64,000 nt of DNA from the NCBI RefSeq assembly GCF_020510665.1, contig NZ_CP075187.1, positions 1,198,501 to 1,262,500 on the forward strand, given 5' to 3'. Below the pieces are notes generated by a model. That model was not told the origin of the DNA, searched no databases, and saw only the letters and a program-made list of their open reading frames with translations. This document shows, piece by piece, positions 17,839-26,535 of the stretch. Source of the stretch: Dechloromonas denitrificans. GTDB lineage: Bacteria; Pseudomonadota; Gammaproteobacteria; Burkholderiales; Rhodocyclaceae. The stretch's first letter is position 1; each line of letters starts with the position of its first letter. The translations under genes were made by a program, and so were the position numbers.

Positions 17839-18914
17839 TATTCGGCGCCTACCCCGGTCAACATCGCTTTCAGGCCGGAAACGCCCTGGCTGACGATGCG
17901 TTCGCCGGCGGCTACCCCCTCGGCAACAAAGCTACCGCCCCCCTGGCTGACGACGCGTACCGGACGTGGCGTAAAGGTGCTGCCTTTTTCATTCGTCGCG
18001 CTCTGGATGAAAACCAGCGTCTTGCCCTGATGGCGAACCAAAGCCGAAGCGGGCAGGCGCTGCAAGCTGCCGGTCGGTGTGGCAACGACCACTTCAAGCA
18101 TCTGGCCGGGGCGCAGACTGTCGGCTCCCTGGCTGACTTCAGCCCGCAGCAGGACGGTCTGGCTGGCCGGATCAACCGCCCGGCCAATCGCCACCAGCTT
18201 GCCTTGCAGTGTGCTGCCGCCAAGCTTGACCGGCGTTCCTGGCCTGAGCGTTTCGGCCAGCGCCAGCGGTGCCTGTATTTCGAGCCAGAGAGGCGACAGG
18301 CGAGCGATGCGGTAGATCAAGGCCGCGTTGTCGACGCGCTGCCCCAACTGGACGCCTTGTTCCAGCACGACGCCATCGATTGCTGCGGTCAACGCCAGCG
18401 GACCGCCCAATTTGCCCGGCGCCACCCCGGCCAGCGCCAGCCCCTGGCGTCGTTCGCTGGCCTGGGCTGCGGCCTGGCTGGCTGCGCTGCGGGTCGCTTG
18501 CAGGCGCGATTCGGCGATCAGGCCTTCGGCAAACAGCTGTTCGTCCCGTTTGAGATTTTGTTGCAGCAGCGCCGACTGACTGCCTGACTGCAAGGCATCG
18601 CGCTGCAGTTCGAGTGCCTGCGGGCTGGCCAGGTGAGCGACGACCTGGCCGCGCCGCACCGTTTCTCCCGGTGCCACGGCGAGCATTTCGATCATGCCGC
18701 CAACCGGCGCCGTGATTACCCGCATCTGACTGTTCGGCACCATGACGCGTGCCGGCAACGTGCCGCCGCCGGTGCCTGCATCCTGGCCGGCCAGCACGCT
18801 TTCCAGGCCGAGCGATTTTATTTGCAGCACATTCAGCGTCATCCCTTCGCTTGCCCCTGAGGCAGGCGACAACAGGCTGAGAAGCAGCGGTAGAAGCATT
18901 CGGAAAGCAGGCAT
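17838..18914 (-). CDS. Periplasmic adaptor subunit of the metal RND pump (CusB/CzcB family)
   Basis: A 358-residue membrane fusion protein linking the RND pump to the outer membrane channel. Signal peptide at 1-20. It shows the two lipoyl half-motifs (TAPVGGMIEMLAVAPGETVRRGQVVAHL near 65-95 and DGVVLEQGVQLGQRV near 200), a helical hairpin between them, and beta-barrel segments to the end. No His-rich N-terminal metal site as in CzcB and no CusF domain is present. First gene of the four-gene operon. The upstream region carries TTAA boxes. A weak ribosome site makes the exact start less sure, and Met6 (18899) is an alternative. Confidence 0.9.
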   Translation of the reverse strand: MPAFRMLLPLLLSLLSPASGASEGMTLNVLQIKSLGLESVLAGQDAGTGGGTLPARVMVPNSQMRVITAPVGGMIEMLAVAPGETVRRGQVVAHLASPQALELQRDALQSGSQSALLQQNLKRDEQLFAEGLIAESRLQATRSAASQAAAQASERRQGLALAGVAPGKLGGPLALTAAIDGVVLEQGVQLGQRVDNAALIYRIARLSPLWLEIQAPLALAETLRPGTPVKLGGSTLQGKLVAIGRAVDPASQTVLLRAEVSQGADSLRPGQMLEVVVATPTGSLQRLPASALVRHQGKTLVFIQSATNEKGSTFTPRPVRVVSQGGGSFVAEGVAAGERIVSQGVSGLKAMLTGVGAE

Positions 18915-18942
18915 GAAACGACTCGGTTGGGAGATGCCGCCG

Positions 18943-18975
18943 AGTCTAGCGAGGCACGATTAAGGCTTTCTTAAC
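18943..18975 (-). promoter_or_regulatory. TTAA boxes and -10 element of the metal-efflux operon
   Basis: On the - strand GTTAAGAAAGCCTTAATCG (18975-18957) carries two TTAA half-sites 11 bp apart, and TAGACT (18948-18943) follows 10 bases after the second. Spacing and -10 sequence are the same as in front of the SHP operon at 11292-11345, which suggests control by the same response regulator. Confidence 0.6.
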
Positions 18976-19077
18976 ATTTATTTTCGCCGGCTCAAGGGCG
19001 GTAAATCGATCAGTATTTTGTGCGGTGCAATATAATGTCTCCCTGTTCCTGAATTGATTGCCGTTCGTTTGATCATC

Positions 19078-19674
19078 ATGCGCTGGATATGGGTCGCGGT
19101 ATTTGCCGCTTTCTCTCCGCTGGAAATTCATGCCCTCGACGTTGCCGTCGACGAAATCTCGTCGGTTGCCGCGCTGCCCGAGGCTGCCCCCGGCGTGACC
19201 ATTTCAGCCATTCCGGCGCCGATGCCGGTCATCGAGGTGATCCAGCCGGATAGCTCGGCCGCGGTCAGGAAACAACGTCTGGTCAAGAAAAAATCTTTGC
19301 CGGTGATGATGCTGAGCCGGACCGAACGGCGTCAGGCCCAGATTCTGGTGGCCGACAGCAAGAGTGGCGAGCCCGGCTTGCCCGGCCACTCCTACAATCC
19401 GAATGATGATTTCCAGGGCGGTCCGGATGAACTCGATTTCCACCGCTCCTACAGTCGCCCCAAACTGATTTCGGATGCCGACGAAGCCGACGATGCACCG
19501 GCGCTCTCGCCTTACGTCCGCCTGCGTTTGCTGATTGCCCGGCTGAAAGCACTGGAAGCGCATGCCCTGAATCAGGTTCCCGATCCGGGCGACGACCTGT
19601 CCGGGCCGGTTCTGGAGCGTCTCAAGGCGGCCCGCCTCAAGGCTGTCGAAGCGCATCGGAACAAGTTCTCCTGA
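19078..19674 (+). CDS. Exported protein of unknown function
   Basis: A 198-residue protein with a signal peptide (MRWIWVAVFAAFSPLEIHA), followed by a Pro/Ala/Val-rich stretch, a basic patch with RLVKKK, a region of charged residues containing PGHSYNPNDDFQGG, and two similar C-terminal helices beginning RLRLLIARLKALEAHAL and RLKAARLKAVEAH. The ATG at 19078 gives a normal signal peptide, and a TTG at 19054 would add eight residues. A TATAAT at 19031-19036 is a plausible -10, but no good -35 was found. I do not recognise the family. Confidence 0.65.
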   Translation: MRWIWVAVFAAFSPLEIHALDVAVDEISSVAALPEAAPGVTISAIPAPMPVIEVIQPDSSAAVRKQRLVKKKSLPVMMLSRTERRQAQILVADSKSGEPGLPGHSYNPNDDFQGGPDELDFHRSYSRPKLISDADEADDAPALSPYVRLRLLIARLKALEAHALNQVPDPGDDLSGPVLERLKAARLKAVEAHRNKFS

Positions 19675-19760
19675 TCGGCTGGCAAACAGGTACACTCCGG
19701 CCCTGATCCGCTGCCGACAATCGGTCGCGCGGCGCAATTCTGCTTATTCAAAGGTTATCC

Positions 19761-20252
19761 ATGCACCCGGTTCACGATGTCGATGCTCTGCTTCTCCTTG
19801 CGCTGGGTCTGTCTGCCAAACGGCGACCGGCCGGTCTGGTCGACATCATGGCTGCGGTCGATCTGATCCAGGAGGCCGTGCCGGCCGATACCAAACTGAT
19901 CGAGGCCTTCGAACGCCTGTCGCGCCATGGCCTGATTCAGGCGGTTGATGGTGCTTACCGGCTGAGCGAAGCGGCTGAAAAAATCATCGCCGGTTTGCCA
20001 CGCAAGGCCGAGGCGGCCGAGCGCCTGTTCCTCATCAAGGATGAGCTTTCGGTCTACGCGATGCCGGCCGATCAGCCGCCGGTTATCGTCGCCCCCGAAG
20101 AGGTTGCCGCTGCACTGGTCGTGCAAAAGGCTGCGGCGGCGAGTACGGCCAAGAACCTGCTGGTGCCCAAACCCAAGTCGGTCGATACCTCGAAGAGCCG
20201 TCCCGGCCAGCGCCAGCGCAAACCGATGCCGGCCCGTCGCCGCAAGGATTGA
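19761..20252 (+). CDS. Protein of unknown function with winged-helix-like N-terminus
   Basis: A 163-residue cytoplasmic protein. The first 80 residues look like a small winged helix that includes VDIMAAVDLIQEAVP, LIEAFERLSRHGLIQ and a wing VDGAYRLSEAAEKI. The rest is Ala/Val-rich and ends in a very basic tail (RPGQRQRKPMPARRRKD), which could bind nucleic acid. No family is recognised. It follows the exported protein gene by 86 bp on the same strand and converges on the YgjP-like gene 4 bp later. Confidence 0.62.
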   Translation: MHPVHDVDALLLLALGLSAKRRPAGLVDIMAAVDLIQEAVPADTKLIEAFERLSRHGLIQAVDGAYRLSEAAEKIIAGLPRKAEAAERLFLIKDELSVYAMPADQPPVIVAPEEVAAALVVQKAAAASTAKNLLVPKPKSVDTSKSRPGQRQRKPMPARRRKD

Positions 20253-20256
20253 CCGT

Positions 20257-20796
20257 TTACGGCACGTCGACCGCAGCAGGCGACCACAGGGCTTTGCCGC
20301 CGGCGGCAAGGTAGGCCAGGTAAGCCCGCAGTTCCAGCTCAAGCTGGTGGTAGTCGGCTTCCATGTGCCGGCATAGCTGGTAAAAAGCCTTGTCGTGCTC
20401 ACGTTCCTTGAGGTGCGCCAGTTCATGTACGACGATCATGCGCAGGAATGCCTCGGGCATCTCGCGAAAAATGCTGGCGATGCGAATCTCGCGTTTGGCC
20501 TTGAGCTTGCCGCCTTGGATCCGGGCGATGGTGGTGTGTGTGCCCAGCGCTTGCTGGATGACTTTCAGCGTGCTGTCGTAAGCGACCTTGCTGAGTTGCG
20601 GCGCATTTTTCAGAAATTCGTTTTTCAAGGCCAGGACGTAGTCGTACAGCGCCTTGTCGGTTCGTGCGCCGTGCGCTGCCGGGTATTTTGAGCGCAAGAT
20701 GGCGGCCAGCCGGTTTGTTTCGATCAATTCAATGATCGATTCGGCAAGTGCCGGCGGATAGCCGGCCAGGTAATTCGGGGCGGATCTCGGGCGCAT
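20257..20796 (-). CDS. YgjP-like metallopeptidase-fold protein (M48-type HExxH)
   Basis: A 179-residue protein with the zinc motif HELAHLKEREH (His-Glu-x-x-His and a third His after five residues), as in the YgjP/DUF45 family. Members have been linked to peptidase folds, and one was reported to act on nucleotides, so the substrate is open. The region before the motif has KREIRIASIFREMPEAFLRMIV, cited by its ends KREIRI and FLRMIV. It has no signal peptide. It ends 4 bp from the stop of the convergent + strand gene and starts 15 bp after the end of the hybrid kinase gene. Confidence 0.82.
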   Translation of the reverse strand: MRPRSAPNYLAGYPPALAESIIELIETNRLAAILRSKYPAAHGARTDKALYDYVLALKNEFLKNAPQLSKVAYDSTLKVIQQALGTHTTIARIQGGKLKAKREIRIASIFREMPEAFLRMIVVHELAHLKEREHDKAFYQLCRHMEADYHQLELELRAYLAYLAAGGKALWSPAAVDVP

Positions 20797-20811
20797 CGGG
20801 CTGGCCAGGGG

Positions 20812-23800
20812 TCAGTCGGTCTGGATGTGCTGGACGATCAGGCGGAGCAGTTCATCCAGCTTGATCGGCTTGGCAATGTGGTTGACCATGCCGGCCGCAA
20901 AGCATTTTTCACGTTCATCGCTCATGGCGTGAGCCGTCTGGGCGATGATCGGCAACTCCGGAGCCAGTTCCTGTATGCGTCGGGCCGCTTCGTAGCCATC
21001 CATTTCCGGCATCTGAATGTCCATCAGGACAATGTCGAAAGCGCTGCGTCCGGTGGCAATGACGCGGTCGACGGCTTCTTTGCCGTTATTTGCCAGGGTG
21101 ACGTGCGCGCCATTGTCGATCAGGTTGGCCATCAGCACTTTCTGGTTGATCACATCGTCTTCTGCCAGCAGGATGCGGAGGCCGGCGAGCGGCTTGGTGG
21201 CCGGGTGCTGGCTGGCCGATGTTGCTGGCGCGCTCGGTGCGATCAGGCCGGCAGGCAGGAACGGCAGGCTGACCCGAACGGTCGTTCCTCGCCCCAACTG
21301 GCTTTCGACCGCTATTTCGCCGCCCATCAATTCCAGGATGCGTTTGCAGATGGCCAGGCCGAGACCTGTTCCACCAAAACGTCGGCTGGCTGATGCATCG
21401 GCTTGCTGGAAGGGATCGAAAAGCTGTCCCAGCTGAGCGTCATCCATCCCGATGCCGGTATCGGTAATGGTGAACAGGAGTTGCTCGGCCTCACGCCGGG
21501 CATGCAAGGTGACATTGCCGGTTTCGGTGAATTTGACGGCATTCGAGAGCAGGTTGAGCAGGACTTGTCCGGTACGCAATGAGTCGCCGAGGCAGGTGGC
21601 TGGCAGATTGTCGGCCAGTTCGACATCGAGCTTGATCTGCTTGGCTTGGGCCCGGTCGCGCACCAGTTCAACCGCGTGTTCGATGACTTCGCTGATGACG
21701 ACGGTGGTTTGTTCGATGCGCAGTTTGCCGGCTTCGATCTTGGAGAAATCCAGAATGTCGTTGATCACACCGAGCAAGCGTTTGCCGGAGGCCAGTATCT
21801 TGCTGAACGCATCGGCCGAACGTTCGGGGTTGTGGCTGTGGCGCTGGCCGATTTCGGCAAAACCGAGCACACCGTTCAGCGGGGTGCGGATTTCGTGACT
21901 CATGTTGGCCAGGAAATCACTCTTTGCCCGTGCCAGGTTTTCGGCGGCCAGCAGGGCGCGTTCGCGTGCCTCGGCGGTGGCGCGTTGCTGGCTGATATCG
22001 ACCATGCTGGTGACCGAGCCGGTGATTTCATGATCCAGCAGGATCGGGTGCGTTGCGTACATTACCGGGATGGGGTGGCCGTCGGCGTGCCAGTAAACTT
22101 CATCATCGACCCGGACACTCTGACCCAGGGTCAGCGTATTCCGGCCTGGGCACTCATGCGGCGGATAGGGCGTGCCGTCCGGGCGACTGTGATGGAACAG
22201 GGAGTGGGCATCGCGCCCGATCGCATCCTCGGCCCGATAGCCCAGCAAATTGCAGGCTGCCTGGTTGATGAAGGTGATCGAACCCTTGCGGTCGATGCCG
22301 TAAAGCCCATCGGCACTTGAATTGAGGATGTGGGTAGTCCGGGCTTCGGTTTCCATCAAGGCCGCTGTTCGCTCAAGAACGAGCTCTTCCAGATGGCGAC
22401 GATGGTTTTCGAGTTCCACCTCGTTGCGCTTGCGTTCGGAAATGTCGCGGCTCACCGCGATTATTGCCCGGCGCTTCCCATTTTCATCAAAAAGCGGCAC
22501 CTTGATGACCTCGAAATGCAGCAAACCAGTCAGTTCGTCGTGCATGATGTCTTCGTGGCGTGTCACTCCACCGTTAGCCCAGGCAGTGGCATCGCTCACT
22601 TCGCAGGCCGTCAGGGTGGCGGCCAGATGCGGCTGGCGCTGGCCGATTTCGCGGTCGGTCAGGCCGAGCCAGGCGCTATCCTGCAGACCGAACAGTTTCA
22701 GACAAACGCTGTTGGCAACCAGCCAACGTCCTTCGCCATCCTTGAACTGGATGGCATCGGGCACGGCTTCGATCACTGTCTTGAGCTGGTCTTCTCGTTC
22801 GGCCAGCGCCTGCTGGCGTTTTTCCGCCTGGCCAAGCAGGCGCAGCAGGGCAGCCCCCAGAGTCAGTGAGAGCAGCAGGAAACCGGCGGCCAGCGTGGCT
22901 GTCTTGTATGCCTCGGCGTACCAGTTGCCAAGGTAGTCCTCGCTGGCAGCGCCGACGATGGCGATGATCGGTGCATTGCTCAGTCGACTGAACGAAATGG
23001 TCCGTTGAAACCCGTCACCGCTGGCGGTGGTGTGGAAGGTTGCCGTGCTGACTCCAGACTCGAAAAGAGCCCGTGCATCAGCAGAAATGGTTGTATTGCC
23101 GATTTTTCCCGCAGGGTGATCGGGAATGGCCGGCTTGCGGCTGATCAGGCCAAGGTTGGCGTCGCGGACAATGATCGTGCCGTGCGGACCGACGTCGTAA
23201 TGCGAGAGGATCCTGTCGAAATGATCAATCGCAATCGGCGCCGAGATGACACCGGCAAAGCGGCCATCAGGGTAGTTGTAGCGTTGGGCGAAACCGACGA
23301 TGTATTTTTTTGCCACGCGGCCAAAGACCGGCTTGGAAATGAATAGCTGACGGTCCGTGTGTTCCCGGTGATGCATGAAATAGTCGCGGTCAACCCAGCT
23401 GATACGTGCATTTTTGTCGACACCATCGCCGAGGATCACGAAGCCCTGGGCATCTGCGACGCGAAAAGCTTCCAGCTCTGGCAGACGCTGTTTTTGCCGG
23501 GCCATGAAGGCATTCATCGCCGCCTCATCGAGACGCCCGGTCGTCAGTTGCCGTTCCAGTTCATCGGCGACCGTGCGCAAGGCCAGGTCAATCTTGTCGA
23601 TACTGTTCGAAAGGCTTTGTTCCAGGGCGCTGGCAACTGTCTGCGTCAGTGCCTCGGCACGTTGTTCGTACTGCTCCCGGCTTTGCTGGATCGAGTAGGC
23701 CGACAGGAAAATGACCAGGGCGTTGGAACATAGCAGACCGGCCAGTAAAAGCCGGCGAAGGTTCCGCGCGGGGGTTCGTCCGCTACTGCTCACGCTGTTC

Positions 23801-23859
23801 CACCCTGTTTCATGTTTTTCTGATTTAGCTGCACAGGTGGATTCTACTGCTTTTGGCAT
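20812..23859 (-). CDS. Membrane hybrid histidine kinase with Cache-like sensor, two PAS domains and receiver
   Basis: A 1015-residue hybrid kinase. Order: membrane segment (about 38-60), periplasmic double-Cache-like sensor (about 65-310, with DVGPHGTIIVRDAN), membrane segment (about 318-340), PAS 1 (about 360-475), PAS 2 (about 505-620), HisKA with His655 in [14 protein letters not shown], HATPase with DTGIGMDD and GGTGLGLAICKRILELMGG, and a C-terminal receiver with phospho-acceptor Asp947 in LMDIQMPEMDG. There is no HPt domain, so an external one is required. The free HPt protein at 43861 is one candidate (inference). The start at 23859 has a weak ribosome site, and a GTG at residue 23 is possible. 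Confidence 0.88.
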   Translation of the reverse strand: MPKAVESTCAAKSEKHETGWNSVSSSGRTPARNLRRLLLAGLLCSNALVIFLSAYSIQQSREQYEQRAEALTQTVASALEQSLSNSIDKIDLALRTVADELERQLTTGRLDEAAMNAFMARQKQRLPELEAFRVADAQGFVILGDGVDKNARISWVDRDYFMHHREHTDRQLFISKPVFGRVAKKYIVGFAQRYNYPDGRFAGVISAPIAIDHFDRILSHYDVGPHGTIIVRDANLGLISRKPAIPDHPAGKIGNTTISADARALFESGVSTATFHTTASGDGFQRTISFSRLSNAPIIAIVGAASEDYLGNWYAEAYKTATLAAGFLLLSLTLGAALLRLLGQAEKRQQALAEREDQLKTVIEAVPDAIQFKDGEGRWLVANSVCLKLFGLQDSAWLGLTDREIGQRQPHLAATLTACEVSDATAWANGGVTRHEDIMHDELTGLLHFEVIKVPLFDENGKRRAIIAVSRDISERKRNEVELENHRRHLEELVLERTAALMETEARTTHILNSSADGLYGIDRKGSITFINQAACNLLGYRAEDAIGRDAHSLFHHSRPDGTPYPPHECPGRNTLTLGQSVRVDDEVYWHADGHPIPVMYATHPILLDHEITGSVTSMVDISQQRATAEARERALLAAENLARAKSDFLANMSHEIRTPLNGVLGFAEIGQRHSHNPERSADAFSKILASGKRLLGVINDILDFSKIEAGKLRIEQTTVVISEVIEHAVELVRDRAQAKQIKLDVELADNLPATCLGDSLRTGQVLLNLLSNAVKFTETGNVTLHARREAEQLLFTITDTGIGMDDAQLGQLFDPFQQADASASRRFGGTGLGLAICKRILELMGGEIAVESQLGRGTTVRVSLPFLPAGLIAPSAPATSASQHPATKPLAGLRILLAEDDVINQKVLMANLIDNGAHVTLANNGKEAVDRVIATGRSAFDIVLMDIQMPEMDGYEAARRIQELAPELPIIAQTAHAMSDEREKCFAAGMVNHIAKPIKLDELLRLIVQHIQTD

Positions 23860-23883
23860 AGCCTGAATGCAATCCGGTGCGCC

Positions 23884-23912
23884 AAAAAAAATGACCGGCC
23901 TTGGCCGGTCAT
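23884..23912 (-). terminator. Intrinsic terminator after the AckA-PduL fusion gene
   Basis: ATGACCGGCC (23891-23900) pairs perfectly with GGCCGGTCAT (23903-23912). On the - strand the stem is followed by seven T (23890-23884). It lies 32 bp after the stop codon of the fusion gene. Confidence 0.85.
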
Positions 23913-23943
23913 TTGATTTTTGCTTCAGGAATCTTCAGGTCGA

Positions 23944-26265
23944 TCAGTGACGACTCTGGATTTCCTCGATGTAGCCGAGCATGCCGGTACGGATGTTGGC
24001 GGCATTGCCTTCGTCGGTATCGATGTGCATCGCCAGGCGGAAAGCCGGGTTTACACGGACCACGACGTCGCCGAAGATCAGCTCGCGCTCGCCTTCGACA
24101 CGAACGCGGACGACGTAGTTGTCACGCACGCGGAAGCGCATGGCATCTTCCGGCGACATATGGATGTGGCGCTGGGCACAAATGACGCCACGTTCGATCG
24201 TGCTGCTGCCGTAGGGGCCTTCCAGCGTGATTCCCGGCGTGTTGACCAGGTCGCCGGACTGACGGATCGGCGGCTGGATGCCGACCTTGAACTGCTCGGT
24301 CATGGCAATTTCGACCTGGGTTTCCTTGCGGGTCGGACCAAGCACGCGGACATTGGCGATACGCCCCTTCGGGCCAACCAGATGAACCTGCTCGGCGCAG
24401 GCGTACTGACCTGGCTGCGACAACTCGTGCTTGGGGGTCAGTTGGTGGCCCGGGCCGAACAGCTTTTCGACATCGGCTTGCGACAGATGGACGTGGTGAG
24501 CGGAAATCTCGACCGGAATCGGTAGGTCGTGTTCGGCCTTGGCTTCGAGCAGCAACTGGTTGCGTTCGATGGCGCGCAAGGTTTCCCAAGCGACCAGACG
24601 CTCGTCGTCATTGGCCACGACAAGGATGGTGACCGGAGAATCGTCGGCTGAAATGACGGCATGGCCGTTGATTTTGCCGAGATTGCGGTTCTTTTCCTCG
24701 TCGAGCTTGATGCCCATGTAGCTCAGGCCCTGGCAAGCCAGGCTGCGCACGGTGGCACTGCTTTCGCCGATGTCACCGGTAAAGGCGAGGACGTCGATAC
24801 CGCCCATGGCAGCGACATAGCCGCCGATATTCTTGCGTACCTGGTAGCAGAAGGCTTTGTGGGCGAGGAGGGCGCGGTGGTGGCCTTCATGCGCCGCAGC
24901 CTCGATTTCGTGGATGTCGCTCGAAATGCCGGAAATGCCCTTCAGGCCGCTTTCGGTGTTGATCATGCTGGACAGCTGATCGGCCGGAATCTTGTGATGT
25001 TCCATCAGGTGAATCATCACCGCCGGATCGATGCTGCCGCAACGGCTCGGCATGATCAGGCCATCGGTCGGGGTCATGCCCATCGTGGTATCGACCGAAC
25101 GGCCGTGGTCGATGGCACACAGCGAGGCACCGATGCCGAGGTGGCAGGAGACGATTTCCAGTTCGCCGAGCGGACGCTTGACGACTTCGGCCGCCTTGAG
25201 CGAAACGTAGCGGTGCGAGGTGCCGTGGAAACCGTAGCGACGGATGCCGTCTTTTTTGTACAAATCGTACGGTAGACCGTAAAGGTAGGCGTACGGCGGC
25301 AGCGTCTGGTGGAAAGCCGTGTCGAATACGGCGACGTGCGGAATGGTCGGGAATTGCTTGAGCGCAACGCGGATGCCGGCCACGTTCACCGGGTTGTGCA
25401 GTGGAGCGAAAATCGCCAGCTCCTCGATGTCGCTGATTACCGCTGGTGTCACGACGACCGAGCTGGAGAACCTGTTGCCGCCATGGACGACGCGGTGGCC
25501 AATGGCCGTCACGTCTTCCGGGTGGAAGGTGAAGGCGCTGCCGAGCAGGGCGGTGGTTTCCTGCATCACCTTGAACAGGTCGGACAGTTTGAACGGCGTG
25601 TGCTCGGCCGTCTTGACCTGCGTGCCGACCATGACCGTCACATGGGCCATCTGCTTGTCGGCGTTATCGATGATGCCGTGCACATCGGCGCCGCTTTCGT
25701 GCGTATCGTAAATGCCGAAGTGAATCTGGCTGATGCCGACGTTGAGCACGACAACCTTGCCCGGCGTATTCGTGTTCAGCGACAGCGAGTAGGGGTCGGC
25801 TGACTTGGTGACGGCACGGGCCTGGGCGGTGACCAGATCAACCGACATGGCACGCGTCCGGTCGGCCAGCAGGCGCGAGAGGTAGCCGACGGCCTTGGGG
25901 TTGGTCAGGATGTAGGCGTTGAAAACTTCCTGCGGAATCATCAGCACGAAGCAGCGGTTGCCGGCGATCACGTCGGCAACGATGCGGTCGCCGGTGAGCA
26001 GCGACATCACGCCGAAAACATCGCCGGTTTCAAGCTGGCTGATGACGGCGCGTGTGCCGGTATTGTCGGTCATCGAGATTTCGGCATGGCCGCTGATCAT
26101 GACGCCGATGAAACGCCCTTCATCACCGGTTTCGAGGATCGCTTCGTTGCCTTCGTAAGTCGCCAGGCGGGACTTGATGACGATTTCCTCGACCTTGTCG
26201 GCCGGGAAGTTTTCGAACAGGCGAACTTGTTCAAGAAAAAATCGTTTGAGGTCAATTTCACTCAT
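23944..26265 (-). CDS. Fusion protein: cyclic-nucleotide-binding-like domain, acetate/propionate kinase, PduL phosphotransacylase
   Basis: A 773-residue three-domain protein. Residues about 10-140 form a CRP-like effector domain. Residues about 168-565 are an AckA-family kinase with the known catalytic positions: Asn175, Arg258 (GHRVVHGG), Asp315 (VFDTAFHQT), His347 (YGFHGTSH), Arg408 (SRCGSIDP) and Glu501. Residues about 580-770 are a PduL-type phosphotransacylase with the zinc histidines of HHVHL (590-594), QRHIHM (698-703) and MHIDTDE (746-752). Together the last two would turn acyl-CoA, phosphate and ADP into acid, CoA and ATP in one polypeptide. The kinase P-loop is degenerate (NVGISQIH), and the first domain lacks the usual FGE glutamate (FGVMSLL). 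The start at 26265 was chosen because the upstream extension only mirrors the divergent gene. A terminator follows. Confidence 0.9.
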   Translation of the reverse strand: MSEIDLKRFFLEQVRLFENFPADKVEEIVIKSRLATYEGNEAILETGDEGRFIGVMISGHAEISMTDNTGTRAVISQLETGDVFGVMSLLTGDRIVADVIAGNRCFVLMIPQEVFNAYILTNPKAVGYLSRLLADRTRAMSVDLVTAQARAVTKSADPYSLSLNTNTPGKVVVLNVGISQIHFGIYDTHESGADVHGIIDNADKQMAHVTVMVGTQVKTAEHTPFKLSDLFKVMQETTALLGSAFTFHPEDVTAIGHRVVHGGNRFSSSVVVTPAVISDIEELAIFAPLHNPVNVAGIRVALKQFPTIPHVAVFDTAFHQTLPPYAYLYGLPYDLYKKDGIRRYGFHGTSHRYVSLKAAEVVKRPLGELEIVSCHLGIGASLCAIDHGRSVDTTMGMTPTDGLIMPSRCGSIDPAVMIHLMEHHKIPADQLSSMINTESGLKGISGISSDIHEIEAAAHEGHHRALLAHKAFCYQVRKNIGGYVAAMGGIDVLAFTGDIGESSATVRSLACQGLSYMGIKLDEEKNRNLGKINGHAVISADDSPVTILVVANDDERLVAWETLRAIERNQLLLEAKAEHDLPIPVEISAHHVHLSQADVEKLFGPGHQLTPKHELSQPGQYACAEQVHLVGPKGRIANVRVLGPTRKETQVEIAMTEQFKVGIQPPIRQSGDLVNTPGITLEGPYGSSTIERGVICAQRHIHMSPEDAMRFRVRDNYVVRVRVEGERELIFGDVVVRVNPAFRLAMHIDTDEGNAANIRTGMLGYIEEIQSRH

Positions 26266-26309
26266 GCTGTTACTCGCTTGATACGGGTTTTTATAAGGTG
26301 AGAGACTAC

Positions 26310-26334
26310 CACTTTGCTGCAATGCAGCAAAGTG
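26310..26334. promoter_or_regulatory. Perfect 12-base inverted repeat upstream of the AckA-PduL fusion
   Basis: CACTTTGCTGCA (26310-26321) and TGCAGCAAAGTG (26323-26334) are exact inverted copies with one base between. It lies 45 bp upstream of the fusion gene and about 200 bp upstream of the divergent kinase gene. The lack of a T-run and the position suggest a dimeric regulator site. A second, shorter palindrome GGCAGC-AAAA-GCTGCC lies at 26387-26402. The regulator is unknown. Confidence 0.6.
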
Positions 26335-26535
26335 CTGCCCGGTAAAGTTTTTGTGACAGTAGGGAGGTTTGTTGGCGCGCTGTTCAGGCAGCAAAAGCTG
26401 CCCCGGAGATGCCTTTGATAAATGACAGGCACGAATCGGAAAACGTGCCAGAATGACAAATGAACTATGAATGTCACGGTCAACGCTGCGTTTGATTCTT
26501 TTACCGTGGCAGAGAGACAAGGCACGAGAGGCTAG

